Assembly: GCF_903642285.1 (NCBI RefSeq)
Contig: NZ_CAHJWJ010000001.1
Location: 62,001 to 126,000, forward strand
DNA length: 64,000 bases
Direction of reading: 5' to 3'
From: Sphingomonas bacterium
GTDB lineage: Bacteria > Pseudomonadota > Alphaproteobacteria > Sphingomonadales > Sphingomonadaceae
Shown here one piece after another: positions 8,420 to 18,779 of this stretch. Each line of letters begins with the position of its first letter. Within the stretch, counting starts at the first letter, position 1. The notes under the pieces were generated by a model. The model ran no database searches. It saw only the letters and a list, made by a program, of their open reading frames with translations, and was not told the origin of the DNA. The position numbers were made by a program, and so were the translations under genes.

Positions 8420-9754
8420 CTATCGCGGCAGGATGATCGTCGCGTCCAGTCCGCCACCCTCGCGGTTCGTCAGCACGATCCCGCCGCCGGCGTCCTGGAC
8501 GATGCTGCGCGCGAGGGCCAGGCCGAGCCCGATCCCGCCGGTCTCGCGGTTGCGCGATTGCTCCAGCCGGGTGAACGGATCGAAGACGTCCGCCAGTCGG
8601 TCGGGCGGAATGCCCGGCCCCTCGTCGGCAACGACGATCCGGATATCGGTCGACGAGGTTTCGATGCGGACATCCGCACGCTGCCCGTATTTGACGGCAT
8701 TCTCGATCAGGTTTCGCACCGCGCGCCGCATCAGCGACGGCCGCAACCGGGTGCGCAGCCGGTCGGTGTCGGCGAATTGCACGTCGCAGCCGAGATCGCG
8801 GAAGTCCTCGACCACCGCATCGACCAGCGCGGCGAGGTCGACCTCGGTCGGGGCCTCGCTCGGCCGACCGATCCGTGCGAGCGACAGGATATCGTCCAGC
8901 GTGCCGTTCATTTCCGCGATCGTCTCCGCCATGCGCGTCCGGTCGGTTTCGTCCTCGACCGATTCGATCCGCACGCGCAGTGCCGCCAACGGCGTCCGCA
9001 GGTCATGCCCGATCGCGCCGAGCATCCGGTTCTTTTCGTCGAGCATCGCGGTGACGCGCAACGTCAGTGCGTTGAACGCCGCGATCAGGTGCGCGATGTC
9101 GTGCGGGCCGCGCTGCGTCAGCAGCGGTCCCTCCTCGCCGGGCGCGAACCGATCGGCGGCCATCGTCAGGTCGCGTAGCGGACGCGAGATGCGGCGACCG
9201 ATCCAGATCACCGGCAGCAATACGATGACGTAGAGGATCAGCGTCTGCCCGATCAGCCGCCACAACAGGAACCAGTCGTTTCCCGGCCAAGGCACACGCT
9301 GGACCAGCCAGCCCATTCCCGGCTGCTCGACGGCGATGACGAGTTCGCTGCGGATGTGCGTGCGGCGTTCGATGCGCTGTTGCCACGGCGGCGCATCGCG
9401 GGGGTCGGCCGGGCGCACGGCCGACGCGATGACGCCCGGCCTGAACCCGCCTTCGATCAAGACGGCACGCAGACGTTCGTCGACATCGGCCTGCGATTTC
9501 TCCTGCGCCGTGACGGGGTTCGCGGGCAGGCGGCGGATTCGTCCACGATCGGCGACGGGGCCGCGGCCCTGCGTCGTACGTTCGACGGCGTCCAGCACAC
9601 GCGCGGCGACGGGGCCGGCGATCTGTTCGAGCCGTGCATGGCCGCGCTCGTGGAGCAGCATGGCGAAGTTGATCGCCTGCGCCACGAACAATGCGATGGC
9701 GATCAGCAGCACCATCTGCCCCGCCAGGCTTTGCGGCCAGAACCACCGCATCAT
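8420..9754 (-). CDS. sensor histidine kinase (EnvZ-like)
   Basis: 444 residues. N-terminal helix (MVLLIAIALFVAQAINFAML), periplasmic domain of about 130 residues, second helix (QTLILYVIVLLPVIWIG), HAMP, an EnvZ-type H-box GAIGHDLRTPLAALR, and an ATPase domain with NLIENAVKYG, DEGPGIP and GGIGLGLALAR. The start at ATG 9754 (or the adjacent ATG 9751) follows an AGGAG Shine-Dalgarno, eight bases after the stop of its response regulator gene. Operon: EF-hand protein, regulator, kinase. Stimulus unknown; the linked calcium-binding-type protein hints at divalent cation or envelope sensing (inference only). Confidence 0.9.
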   Translation of the reverse strand: MMRWFWPQSLAGQMVLLIAIALFVAQAINFAMLLHERGHARLEQIAGPVAARVLDAVERTTQGRGPVADRGRIRRLPANPVTAQEKSQADVDERLRAVLIEGGFRPGVIASAVRPADPRDAPPWQQRIERRTHIRSELVIAVEQPGMGWLVQRVPWPGNDWFLLWRLIGQTLILYVIVLLPVIWIGRRISRPLRDLTMAADRFAPGEEGPLLTQRGPHDIAHLIAAFNALTLRVTAMLDEKNRMLGAIGHDLRTPLAALRVRIESVEDETDRTRMAETIAEMNGTLDDILSLARIGRPSEAPTEVDLAALVDAVVEDFRDLGCDVQFADTDRLRTRLRPSLMRRAVRNLIENAVKYGQRADVRIETSSTDIRIVVADEGPGIPPDRLADVFDPFTRLEQSRNRETGGIGLGLALARSIVQDAGGGIVLTNREGGGLDATIILPR

Positions 9755-9762
9755 GCGGCTCC

Positions 9763-10482
9763 TCACAACCGCGTCACCTCGGCGGAAAGCGTGTAGCCGC
9801 CGCCCCAGACGGTCTTGATGATCTCGGGGGTTTTGGCATCCGCCTCGATCTTGCGGCGCAGGCGGCTGACCTGGTTGTCGATCGCGCGATCGAACGCCGC
9901 CGCCTCGCGTCCCTGCGTCAGGTCCAGCAGCTGGTCGCGCGTCAGGACTTGCCGCGGGCGGGTAACGAGCGCGAGCAGCAGGTTGTATTCGCCCGTCGAC
10001 AGCGGCAGCGACACGCCTTCGCGGTCGACCAGCGCGCGCTCGCCGGTCTTCAATACCCAGCCGGCAAAGGCGTAGGATCCGCTTTCGGGCGCGTGCTGAC
10101 GCGTGCCGCCCGCCGTCACGCGGCGCAGTACCACCTTTACCCGGGTCGCGAGTTCGCGCGGCGAGAAGGGTTTGACGACATAGTCGTCCGCGCCCATCTC
10201 GAGACCGACGATCCGGTCGGTCTCCTCGGTTCGCGCGGTCAGCAGGATGACGGGGATATCGCTCGTCGCCGCGATATGACGGCACAGGCTGAGCCCGTCC
10301 TCGCCCGGCATCATCACGTCGAGGATGACCAGATCGATCGCATAGGCCGCCAGCCGCATCCGCGCGCTTTCCGCATCGCCCGCCTGGGTCACGCGGAACC
10401 CCTGCTTGGTGAGATATTGCGCAAGCGGTTCGCGGATCGATCGCTCGTCGTCGACGAGCAGGAGGTGGGGACCGTCGGCCAT
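9763..10482 (-). CDS. OmpR-family response regulator
   Basis: About 239 residues from ATG 10482 (MADGPHLLLVDDERS); a TTG at 10500 would add six residues and is less likely. Receiver domain has the DD acidic pair, phospho-acceptor Asp in LVILDVMMPGEDG, and Lys in YVVKPFSPREL. The C-terminal winged helix ends NQVSRLRRKIEAD and IIKTVWGGGYTL. Cognate kinase follows after eight bases. More similar in style to OmpR/ChvI-type regulators than to the PmrA-like regulator at 6.4 kb, so the two neighbouring systems look like separate lineages rather than a recent duplication. Confidence 0.9.
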   Translation of the reverse strand: MADGPHLLLVDDERSIREPLAQYLTKQGFRVTQAGDAESARMRLAAYAIDLVILDVMMPGEDGLSLCRHIAATSDIPVILLTARTEETDRIVGLEMGADDYVVKPFSPRELATRVKVVLRRVTAGGTRQHAPESGSYAFAGWVLKTGERALVDREGVSLPLSTGEYNLLLALVTRPRQVLTRDQLLDLTQGREAAAFDRAIDNQVSRLRRKIEADAKTPEIIKTVWGGGYTLSAEVTRL

Positions 10483-10562
10483 CGGCAGGGCGTACACCAA
10501 GAACGGGGAACGGCAAGGACCGGCCGGGCGGGCAGGGGATGCGCGCCCGGCGTCGGCGACGC

Positions 10563-11081
10563 TTATTGCTGGCCGGAAGGCGGCGGCGGGGTCCCGCCGC
10601 TGTTCTGCTCGCGCCGATCGCCCTGCCGCATCTCGCGCATGTTCGCCATTTCGGTACGATCGATCTTGCCGTCGTGGTTCGTATCCATCCGGTCGAACCG
10701 TTCGATCTGACGCGCGCGATACTCGTCGCGAGTGACGGTCCGGCCGCCACCGCGGCGTGGCCCGCCTGGCGGGGGCGTCGCTCCGCCGCCGCGTCGTGCC
10801 ATCGCGGCGTCGCGGTACGCGGTCATCTCGTCGGGCGTGATCGTGCCGTCATGGTTCGCGTCCATCTCGTCGAAGCGGCGGTCCGCCGCCGCCAACGCCT
10901 CCTCACGCGTGACGATGCCGTCATGGTTGGCGTCCGCCGCCATCATACCGCCGCCCTGTCCGCCGCCGCGTTGAGGCGGGGGTGGCGGCATCTGACCGGA
11001 TGGCGGGGCATCGGACTGGCCGTAAGCCGCGCCGCCGATCGCGGTGCTGGCCAGGGCGATGGCGATGAGGACGTTGCGCAT
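10563..11081 (-). CDS. secreted EF-hand calcium-binding-type protein
   Basis: 172 residues with a signal peptide (MRNVLIAIALASTAIGGAAYG) and a Pro/Gly-rich mature chain holding three EF-hand loops: DANHDGIVTREE, DANHDGTITPDE and DTNHDGKIDRTE. Each keeps the Asp at positions 1, 3 or 5 and Glu at 12, so all should bind Ca2+. Low-complexity segments rich in Pro, Gly and Arg separate the hands. It precedes the response regulator and kinase genes by 80 bases on the same strand. A calcium-responsive periplasmic accessory of that system is possible; a general secreted EF-hand protein is the safer call. Confidence 0.85.
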   Translation of the reverse strand: MRNVLIAIALASTAIGGAAYGQSDAPPSGQMPPPPPQRGGGQGGGMMAADANHDGIVTREEALAAADRRFDEMDANHDGTITPDEMTAYRDAAMARRGGGATPPPGGPRRGGGRTVTRDEYRARQIERFDRMDTNHDGKIDRTEMANMREMRQGDRREQNSGGTPPPPSGQQ

Positions 11082-11188
11082 GAGCTTCTCCGATATTGGG
11101 GACGGGGGCTGATCGGTTGCTTATCGCCGGCCGCTGTCGCCCGAATATGCCGCGGCGCGCGGCGATTGTCGCAATATGTAGCGCCGCC

Positions 11189-11962
11189 CTATCCGAAGAT
11201 CGCGACGCTCTGCATCCCTTCCGCCAGCAATAGTCCATCCGCATTCCATACCCGCATCGTCTGGCTGGAACAGCCGTTGGCGGCATAGTCGGCGGTCGCG
11301 CCGAGCAGCCACCAGCCATCGGTCGTCGCTGGCCGTGGTTCGAGCATGTTGATCTGCCACGTCAGCGAACTGATCGGCACGAAGTCCTTGCCGAGCAGCT
11401 TGAACGCCGCGGGTGGCAACGCATCCGCCATCGTGATCAGTTCGACCAGCGGATCGAGCCCGGCGCGGTCGCGAAGCCGGCCCCAGCGCCGCCATTCCGC
11501 AGGCCCGGTGCCGTCCTTGATGTCGAGGAATTCGAAATTGCCGGTGAAGAAATCCGTGGGGCCGACATACAGCGTCGCGTCCGCGGCGGGCGGGGTGTGC
11601 CGTTCGGCCACGCGTCCATCATGCGCGATCCGCGAGACCTGGTCCGCCATGAAGACGAAGGTGGCGCGAAAGCCCAGCCCCTTGTCCGACACGATGTCGG
11701 CCTGCACGAACGCCGCGTTCCGCCCCCGCCGAAGCAGCGTCGCGGTAACCGCCACTCGCCCCGAAAGCGGGCCGACGAACGACACGATCGCCGATCGAAG
11801 CGGGGGCAAGTCGACATCCGAGCTTTGCGCTGCATGAAGCGCCAACGCGGACGACAGACCGCCATAGGCGGTACGCCCCTGCAACCAGTTTGCCGGGATG
11901 TCGACTGCGAACCCACCCTCGATCGGCTCGGCGACGGCCAGGATTTGGGGGAGTGACCTCAT
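11189..11962 (-). CDS. acyl-CoA thioesterase family protein (hotdog fold)
   Basis: 257 residues with TesB-like double-hotdog features: an early WLQGRTAYGGLSSALAL segment and a C-terminal repeat around PISSLTWQINMLEP. ATG 11962 overlaps the stop of the upstream CoA ligase gene by four bases, showing coupled translation. Likely hydrolyses an acyl-CoA produced or used by the neighbouring ligase and dehydrogenases; the substrate cannot be assigned. A C-terminal region ending in MQSVAIFG is typical of the family. Belongs to a compact acyl-CoA metabolism cluster with genes at 12-16.5 kb. Confidence 0.75.
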   Translation of the reverse strand: MRSLPQILAVAEPIEGGFAVDIPANWLQGRTAYGGLSSALALHAAQSSDVDLPPLRSAIVSFVGPLSGRVAVTATLLRRGRNAAFVQADIVSDKGLGFRATFVFMADQVSRIAHDGRVAERHTPPAADATLYVGPTDFFTGNFEFLDIKDGTGPAEWRRWGRLRDRAGLDPLVELITMADALPPAAFKLLGKDFVPISSLTWQINMLEPRPATTDGWWLLGATADYAANGCSSQTMRVWNADGLLLAEGMQSVAIFG

Positions 11963-13494
11963 GCGACCGTTCCCAGCAACCAGTCGCGCAAATCGCGTTT
12001 CAGTACCTTGCCGATCGCACTGCGCGGCAGTTCGTCGATCGCGTGGAGTTCCGCGATCCGCTGCGTCTTGCCCAATTGCGCGTTGACCCAAGCACGGATC
12101 GCCTCGGGGTCGTCGGTCATGCCGGGCTCGGGCACGTAGAAGCCCACCGGCGTCTCGCCCCAGGCCTGGCTCGGCATGCCGACGACGGTGCAGTCCGCGA
12201 CCGCGGGGTGGCGCGCCAGCACCGCCTCGAGATCGACCGGATAGATATTGAAGCCGCCCGAAATGATGAGGTCCTTCTTCCGGTCCATCAGCGTCAGGAA
12301 CCCGTCCGCGTCGAACCGCCCGATATCGCCGTGGCGGATGAAGCGGTTGCCGTCGGCGTCACGCCATTCCGCTTCGCGCGTCGCGCCGTCGCGGCCGAAA
12401 TAGCCCGTCATCATTGCCGGCGATCTGCCGACGACTTCACCCGTCTGCCCGTGCGCCACCTCGCGGCCCTCGTCGTCGATCAGGCGGATGTCATGGCCCG
12501 GCATCGGTTGGCCGACGGTGTGAAGCTTGTCGGGATGGGCGGAGCAGTTCAGCGCGCACGAGCCGCCGCCCTCGGTCATGCCGTAATATTCGACGAGAAT
12601 GCCGGGCCAACGCGCCAGGACATCGGCTTTCAGCGCGGCGGCGAACGGCGCGCTGGTCGATGTCTTGAAGCGGAATGCGGACAGATCGAACGCCCCGAAA
12701 TCGGGGAGCGCCATGATCCGCTGATACTGCACCGGTACCAGCATGGTGTGAGTCGCGCGGTGTTCGACGGCGAGTTCCAGGTAACGGCGCGCATCGAACT
12801 TCGCCATCAGTACCGCAGTGCCCCCCCAACCAAGGGTCGGCAGGAAACAAACCAGTGTCGTATTCGAATAGAGCGGCGTTGCGACGATGGTCACTGCGCA
12901 GTCGAACCCGGCGGCCGCGTTGCGCGATAGATGCTGCCATCGCATCGCATGACTTTGGACGATCCCTTTCGGCTTGCCGGTGGTGCCGGAAGAATAGATG
13001 ATGTTGAAGCCGTCCGATGGCGCGATCGCGACCGGCATCGGTACCGCCCCTGCCGGAAGCAGCCACCCCTCGAATGCCGCGGGCTCAAGCGCTACCCGGG
13101 TCGCGGCGATGCCCGCATCGGTCAGCACGGCCGCATTGACGGTATCGAGGAACGCGATCGGTGCTCCGCAATCCGCGATCATGCCAGCGATCGCATCGGG
13201 CGTGGCCGACGGCGCGATCGGCGCGGCGAGTGCGCCGATACGAAGCGCCGCCATGAACACCGCGGCATAATCGACCGACGCGGCGGCGACGATCGCAACC
13301 GCCTGGCCCGGACGGACGCCGTGATGCTGGAGCGTCGCGGCGATCCGGTCGATCCGCGCGTCGAACGGACCATAGGCTATCGATTCGGCATCATCCGCCA
13401 CCGCGGTCTTGTCGGGCTGCCTTGCGGCATGTGCTCGGACAAGATCGGGCAACGTCGCGAAATCGCCGGCGAGCAAGTCGGATGCAGTCTGCAT
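11959..13494 (-). CDS. class I adenylate-forming acyl-CoA ligase
   Basis: 511 residues. Carries the AMP-binding motif YSSGTTGKPKG, the adenine-site YYGMTEGG, the hinge region HGDIGRFDADGF with DRKKDLIISGGFNIYP, and the catalytic C-terminal lysine in PRSAIGKVLKRDL, so the enzyme should be active. It activates a carboxylic acid through acyl-AMP to its CoA thioester. The overlapped thioesterase and the divergent acyl-CoA dehydrogenases suggest catabolism of a fatty, aromatic or steroid side-chain acid; the exact acid is not readable. It is divergent from the SDR remnant at 13.6 kb. Confidence 0.85.
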   Translation of the reverse strand: MQTASDLLAGDFATLPDLVRAHAARQPDKTAVADDAESIAYGPFDARIDRIAATLQHHGVRPGQAVAIVAAASVDYAAVFMAALRIGALAAPIAPSATPDAIAGMIADCGAPIAFLDTVNAAVLTDAGIAATRVALEPAAFEGWLLPAGAVPMPVAIAPSDGFNIIYSSGTTGKPKGIVQSHAMRWQHLSRNAAAGFDCAVTIVATPLYSNTTLVCFLPTLGWGGTAVLMAKFDARRYLELAVEHRATHTMLVPVQYQRIMALPDFGAFDLSAFRFKTSTSAPFAAALKADVLARWPGILVEYYGMTEGGGSCALNCSAHPDKLHTVGQPMPGHDIRLIDDEGREVAHGQTGEVVGRSPAMMTGYFGRDGATREAEWRDADGNRFIRHGDIGRFDADGFLTLMDRKKDLIISGGFNIYPVDLEAVLARHPAVADCTVVGMPSQAWGETPVGFYVPEPGMTDDPEAIRAWVNAQLGKTQRIAELHAIDELPRSAIGKVLKRDLRDWLLGTVA

Positions 13495-13577
13495 ATCGTG
13501 CCAAGCGCTAGGCGAAGCCGCCCGCCAATGCCATACGCGTTGTTCGAAAAAGGACGATTGATAGGGCGGATCGAGAC

Positions 13578-13915
13578 TTGACGGGGCGCGTGGCGATCAT
13601 GACGGGCGGGGGCACGGGGATCGGTGCCGCGGCGGTTCGCCGGCTGGCCGCGCGCGGCGTAGCGTGCGTCATCAACTATGCCAACAGCCGGAACGAGGCG
13701 GAAGCGCTGGCGATCGAGGTCGGGGAGGGGGCATCGCGGTCCAGGCGGATGTCTCCGACGATGCAGGCTGCCGCATACTGGCGAAGGCGGCGGCCGATGC
13801 GTTCGGGCGGATCGATTTTCTGGTCAACAATGCGGGCACCGGGGAGACGCTGCTGGTGGACGCGGGCGCGCACCTGGATGTCGGTCTGTCGCGACTGCCC
13901 GGGCGGGAGGGGTAA
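13578..13915 (+). pseudogene. broken short-chain dehydrogenase/reductase gene
   Basis: Reading from TTG 13578 gives a clear SDR N-terminus: GRVAIMTGGGTGIGAAAVRR (Rossmann TGxxxGIG) followed by VACVINYANSRNEAEALA. Near the G-run at 13731-13738 the homology jumps to another frame, which continues GIAVQADVSDDAG and FGRIDFLVNNAGTG (the NNAG motif), then stops at about 13915. The catalytic Ser, Tyr and Lys region is absent: about 110 of some 250 codons remain. A frameshift plus 3' truncation, ending directly at a REP-like element. The frameshift alone could be a sequencing error in the homopolymer; the truncation could not. Confidence 0.8.
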
Positions 13916-13917
13916 TT

Positions 13918-14015
13918 TCGTCATGCCGGGCTCGTCCCGGCATCCAGGGCGTCGAGCGACCATCGACGATGTATGCCGCTACCCTGGATCCCGGCACGAG
14001 GCCGGGATGATGAAG
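13918..14015. repeat. REP-like palindromic element, copy A
   Basis: Two perfect hairpins facing each other: ATGCCGGG-CTCGT-CCCGGCAT (13923-13943) and ATCCCGGC-ACGAG-GCCGGGAT (13988-14008), joined by a 44-base spacer. The loops CTCGT and ACGAG are complementary, so the whole unit is itself palindromic. Closely matches copy B at 61181-61269. It sits exactly at the truncated end of the SDR remnant. The remaining bases to the next start at 14112 show nothing further. Confidence 0.85.
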
Positions 14016-14111
14016 GTTGTTCGCAGGCCAACCCGCCTTTGCATCCTGCCGCAGAACATGCGATTGCAAACCCATACCCGATCTTCAGATATCCCACCCG
14101 GAGAGACCGAT

Positions 14112-15332
14112 ATGGCGACTGCCGCCGAAATCGAAGCACCTGCAGGCTCGCTCGACTCGTTCCGCGCCGAAGCACGCGATTGGCTGGCGGCAAACTTTCC
14201 GCCGTCGCTTGCCAACCAGGCGATGACCCTCTCGTCGCTGGAGGCACCCGGCGACGCCTCCGCTGACGAAGCGGCGTGGACGAAGGCGATGGGCGACAAG
14301 GGCTGGGGCGTGCCGACCTGGCCCGCGCAATATGGCGGCGGCGGACTCAGCCGGACCCAGACGCGCGTCCTGCAGGAGGAAATGCAGAAGATCGGCGCCT
14401 GGAATCCGATCGGCGGCATGGGTGTGATGATGTTCGGGCCGACGCTGCTGGAATATGGCACCGAAGCGCAGAAGCACGAGCATATCCCGAACATCGCCAA
14501 GGGCTTGGTGCGCTGGTGCCAGGGCTATTCCGAGCCGGGCGCCGGTTCCGATCTCGCGAGCCTGCAGATGGCCGCGGAGGACAAGGGGGATCACTATCTC
14601 GTCAACGGGCAGAAGACCTGGACCTCGGGCGGCCAATGGGCCGACAAATGTTTTGCCCTGGTCCGCACCGACCGGACGAAGAAGCACGAGGGCATCAGCT
14701 TCCTGTTGATCGACATGGACGCGCCGGGCGTCGAGGTGAAGCCGATCCGCATGATCTCGGGCGCATCGCCGTTCTGCGAGACGTTCTTCACCAACGTGAA
14801 GGTGCCAAAGGAGAACCTCGTCGGCGTCGAGGGGCAGGGGTGGACGATCGGCAAGCGGTTGCTCCAGCACGAACGCTCCAGCCTGTCGGGTGGCGGCGGC
14901 AGCGCGGGGCGGATGATGGCGGGCAAGACCGTCAGCGCGCTCGCCAGGGACTATCGCGGCACCGACGACCAGGGCCGGATCGCCGATGCCGATCTGCGGA
15001 TGCGGATCGTCCGCCACGAAATGGACAGTCGGGCCTTCATGCTGACGCTCCGCCGGGCCGCGCTTGAGTCGAAATCGAACCAGGGGCCATCCGCGGCCAG
15101 TTCGATCATGAAGAACGTCGGCGCCCGGGTAACGCAGGATCGCGCCGAGCTCGGTATCGAGATCATGGGGATGAACGGTCTTGGCTGGGAAGGCGAAGGC
15201 TTTACCGAGGACGAGACCGCGCAGACCCGCACGTGGCTGTGGGGCAAGGCGGTGTCGATCTATGGCGGGTCGAGCGAGATCCAGAACAACGTCATCGCCA
15301 AACAGATCCTGGGCATGCTGGACCACCAGTAA
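14112..15332 (+). CDS. acyl-CoA dehydrogenase (larger subunit type)
   Basis: 406 residues of the FAD-dependent acyl-CoA dehydrogenase fold: an N-terminal helical domain, the middle beta domain with QGYSEPGAGSDLASL and NGQKTWTSGGQWAD, and a C-terminal helical domain ending in KAVSIYGGSSEIQNNVIAKQ, which binds FAD. ATG 14112 is used because it gives the usual N-terminus (FRAEARDWLAANFP). A second, shorter dehydrogenase lies 60 bases downstream. Paired genes of this size encode alpha2-beta2 dehydrogenases in steroid degradation; that arrangement is possible here. Substrate unknown. Confidence 0.88.
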   Translation: MATAAEIEAPAGSLDSFRAEARDWLAANFPPSLANQAMTLSSLEAPGDASADEAAWTKAMGDKGWGVPTWPAQYGGGGLSRTQTRVLQEEMQKIGAWNPIGGMGVMMFGPTLLEYGTEAQKHEHIPNIAKGLVRWCQGYSEPGAGSDLASLQMAAEDKGDHYLVNGQKTWTSGGQWADKCFALVRTDRTKKHEGISFLLIDMDAPGVEVKPIRMISGASPFCETFFTNVKVPKENLVGVEGQGWTIGKRLLQHERSSLSGGGGSAGRMMAGKTVSALARDYRGTDDQGRIADADLRMRIVRHEMDSRAFMLTLRRAALESKSNQGPSAASSIMKNVGARVTQDRAELGIEIMGMNGLGWEGEGFTEDETAQTRTWLWGKAVSIYGGSSEIQNNVIAKQILGMLDHQ

Positions 15333-15392
15333 CGATCCAATCCGCTACCCCGGCCCGGGCCGGGCGACGTATCTCTACCGAGGACCCGACCG

Positions 15393-16454
15393 ATGGCCGT
15401 GCTGAACGACGAACAGACGATGCTGCGCGACATGGCGCGCGAATGGGCAGATAACGAATCGCCGGTGACCGCATTTCGCCGACTGCGCGATTCCGGGGAC
15501 GCGCTCGACGACGCAGCGTGGCAGGAAATGGGCCAGATGGGGTGGGCCGGTATCGTCGTGCCCGAGGCGCATGGCGGATCGGCGTTCGGCTACCTTTCGC
15601 TTGGCCTCGTGATCGAGCAGATGGGACGCAATCTGGCCGCTTCGCCGTTGGCGTCGACCGGTCCGGCGGCGACCGCGATCGACATGGGGTCCGACGACGC
15701 GGCGAAGCGCGAATGGCTGCCTAGGATCGCGACCGGCGAAGCGATCGTGACGCTCGCGATCGACGAGGGTCCGGTGCATGATCCGGCGACGTCGGCGACC
15801 ATGGTCGAGGACGGCATGCTGACCGGCACCAAGCTCTTCGTTGCCGAAGGCGATGTCGCCGTCGCTTTCGTGGTTTCGGCGGTCGACGGTCTGTATCTTG
15901 TGGCCGCCGGCGAAGGCGTGACGGTCGCCGCGCGTCATATGGCGGACGGACGCAGCCATGCGCAGGTTACCTTCGCGCGCGCTCCGGCGATCCGTCTTGG
16001 TGGCCCGGACCTGACCATAGCGATCGTCGACCGCGCGACCGCGCTCGTCGCCGCCGAGATGCTCGGCCTTGCCGAACAGGCGTTCGCGACGACCAACGAT
16101 TATCTGAAGACGCGCGTTCAGTTCGGGCAGCCGCTGTCGACCTTCCAGGCGCTGCAGCACCGGATGGCGAAGATGTTCACCGAACTGGAGCTGATGCGCT
16201 CCGTCGTCGAGGCGGCGCTGGAGGCGATCGACGCGCGGCGCTCCGACATCGACCAGGCCGTGAGCCTGGCCAAGGCGGTCGGCAGCGAGACGTCGAAGCT
16301 GGTTAGCCGCGAGATGGTGCAGCTGCACGGCGGCATCGGCATGACCGACGAACATGACGCGGGGCTGTACCTGAAACGCGCCGCGACGTTGGAGACGATG
16401 TGGGGGAACGCCGCGTATCATCGCGAGCGGTTCGCGCGGTTGAACGGGTATTGA
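15393..16454 (+). CDS. acyl-CoA dehydrogenase (shorter partner)
   Basis: 353 residues, shorter than most acyl-CoA dehydrogenases (about 380-400). It shows MGWAGIVVPEAHGGSAFGYL, a divergent middle domain without the usual FAD-contacting YxxTEPxxGSD motif (the segment reads VTLAIDEGPVHDP), and a C-terminal helical domain with RVQFGQPLSTFQALQHRMAK and MVQLHGGIGMTDEHD. The poor middle domain suggests it works together with the dehydrogenase encoded just upstream, as in alpha2-beta2 enzymes. Same operon; ATG start at 15393. Confidence 0.85.
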   Translation: MAVLNDEQTMLRDMAREWADNESPVTAFRRLRDSGDALDDAAWQEMGQMGWAGIVVPEAHGGSAFGYLSLGLVIEQMGRNLAASPLASTGPAATAIDMGSDDAAKREWLPRIATGEAIVTLAIDEGPVHDPATSATMVEDGMLTGTKLFVAEGDVAVAFVVSAVDGLYLVAAGEGVTVAARHMADGRSHAQVTFARAPAIRLGGPDLTIAIVDRATALVAAEMLGLAEQAFATTNDYLKTRVQFGQPLSTFQALQHRMAKMFTELELMRSVVEAALEAIDARRSDIDQAVSLAKAVGSETSKLVSREMVQLHGGIGMTDEHDAGLYLKRAATLETMWGNAAYHRERFARLNGY

Positions 16455-16550
16455 CTGCTCTGTCCCCTCGGCGGGGGGGGGGCGATTAGAGGCGTTGGTG
16501 GTGCCGTCGTAACAGGCGATCCCGATGATGGAGCCACGCGTCGCGCAAAC

Positions 16551-18722
<2,172 letters not shown>

Positions 18723-18779
18723 CCGGATCCTTCCCATGCTGGCGTCCGTTCGTGCGGGCCGCCTTTGATGGGCAAGGTA

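Noticed and set aside
16480-16495. Run of nine G between convergent genes
   Set aside because: Homopolymer only; no pairing arm or known signal nearby.
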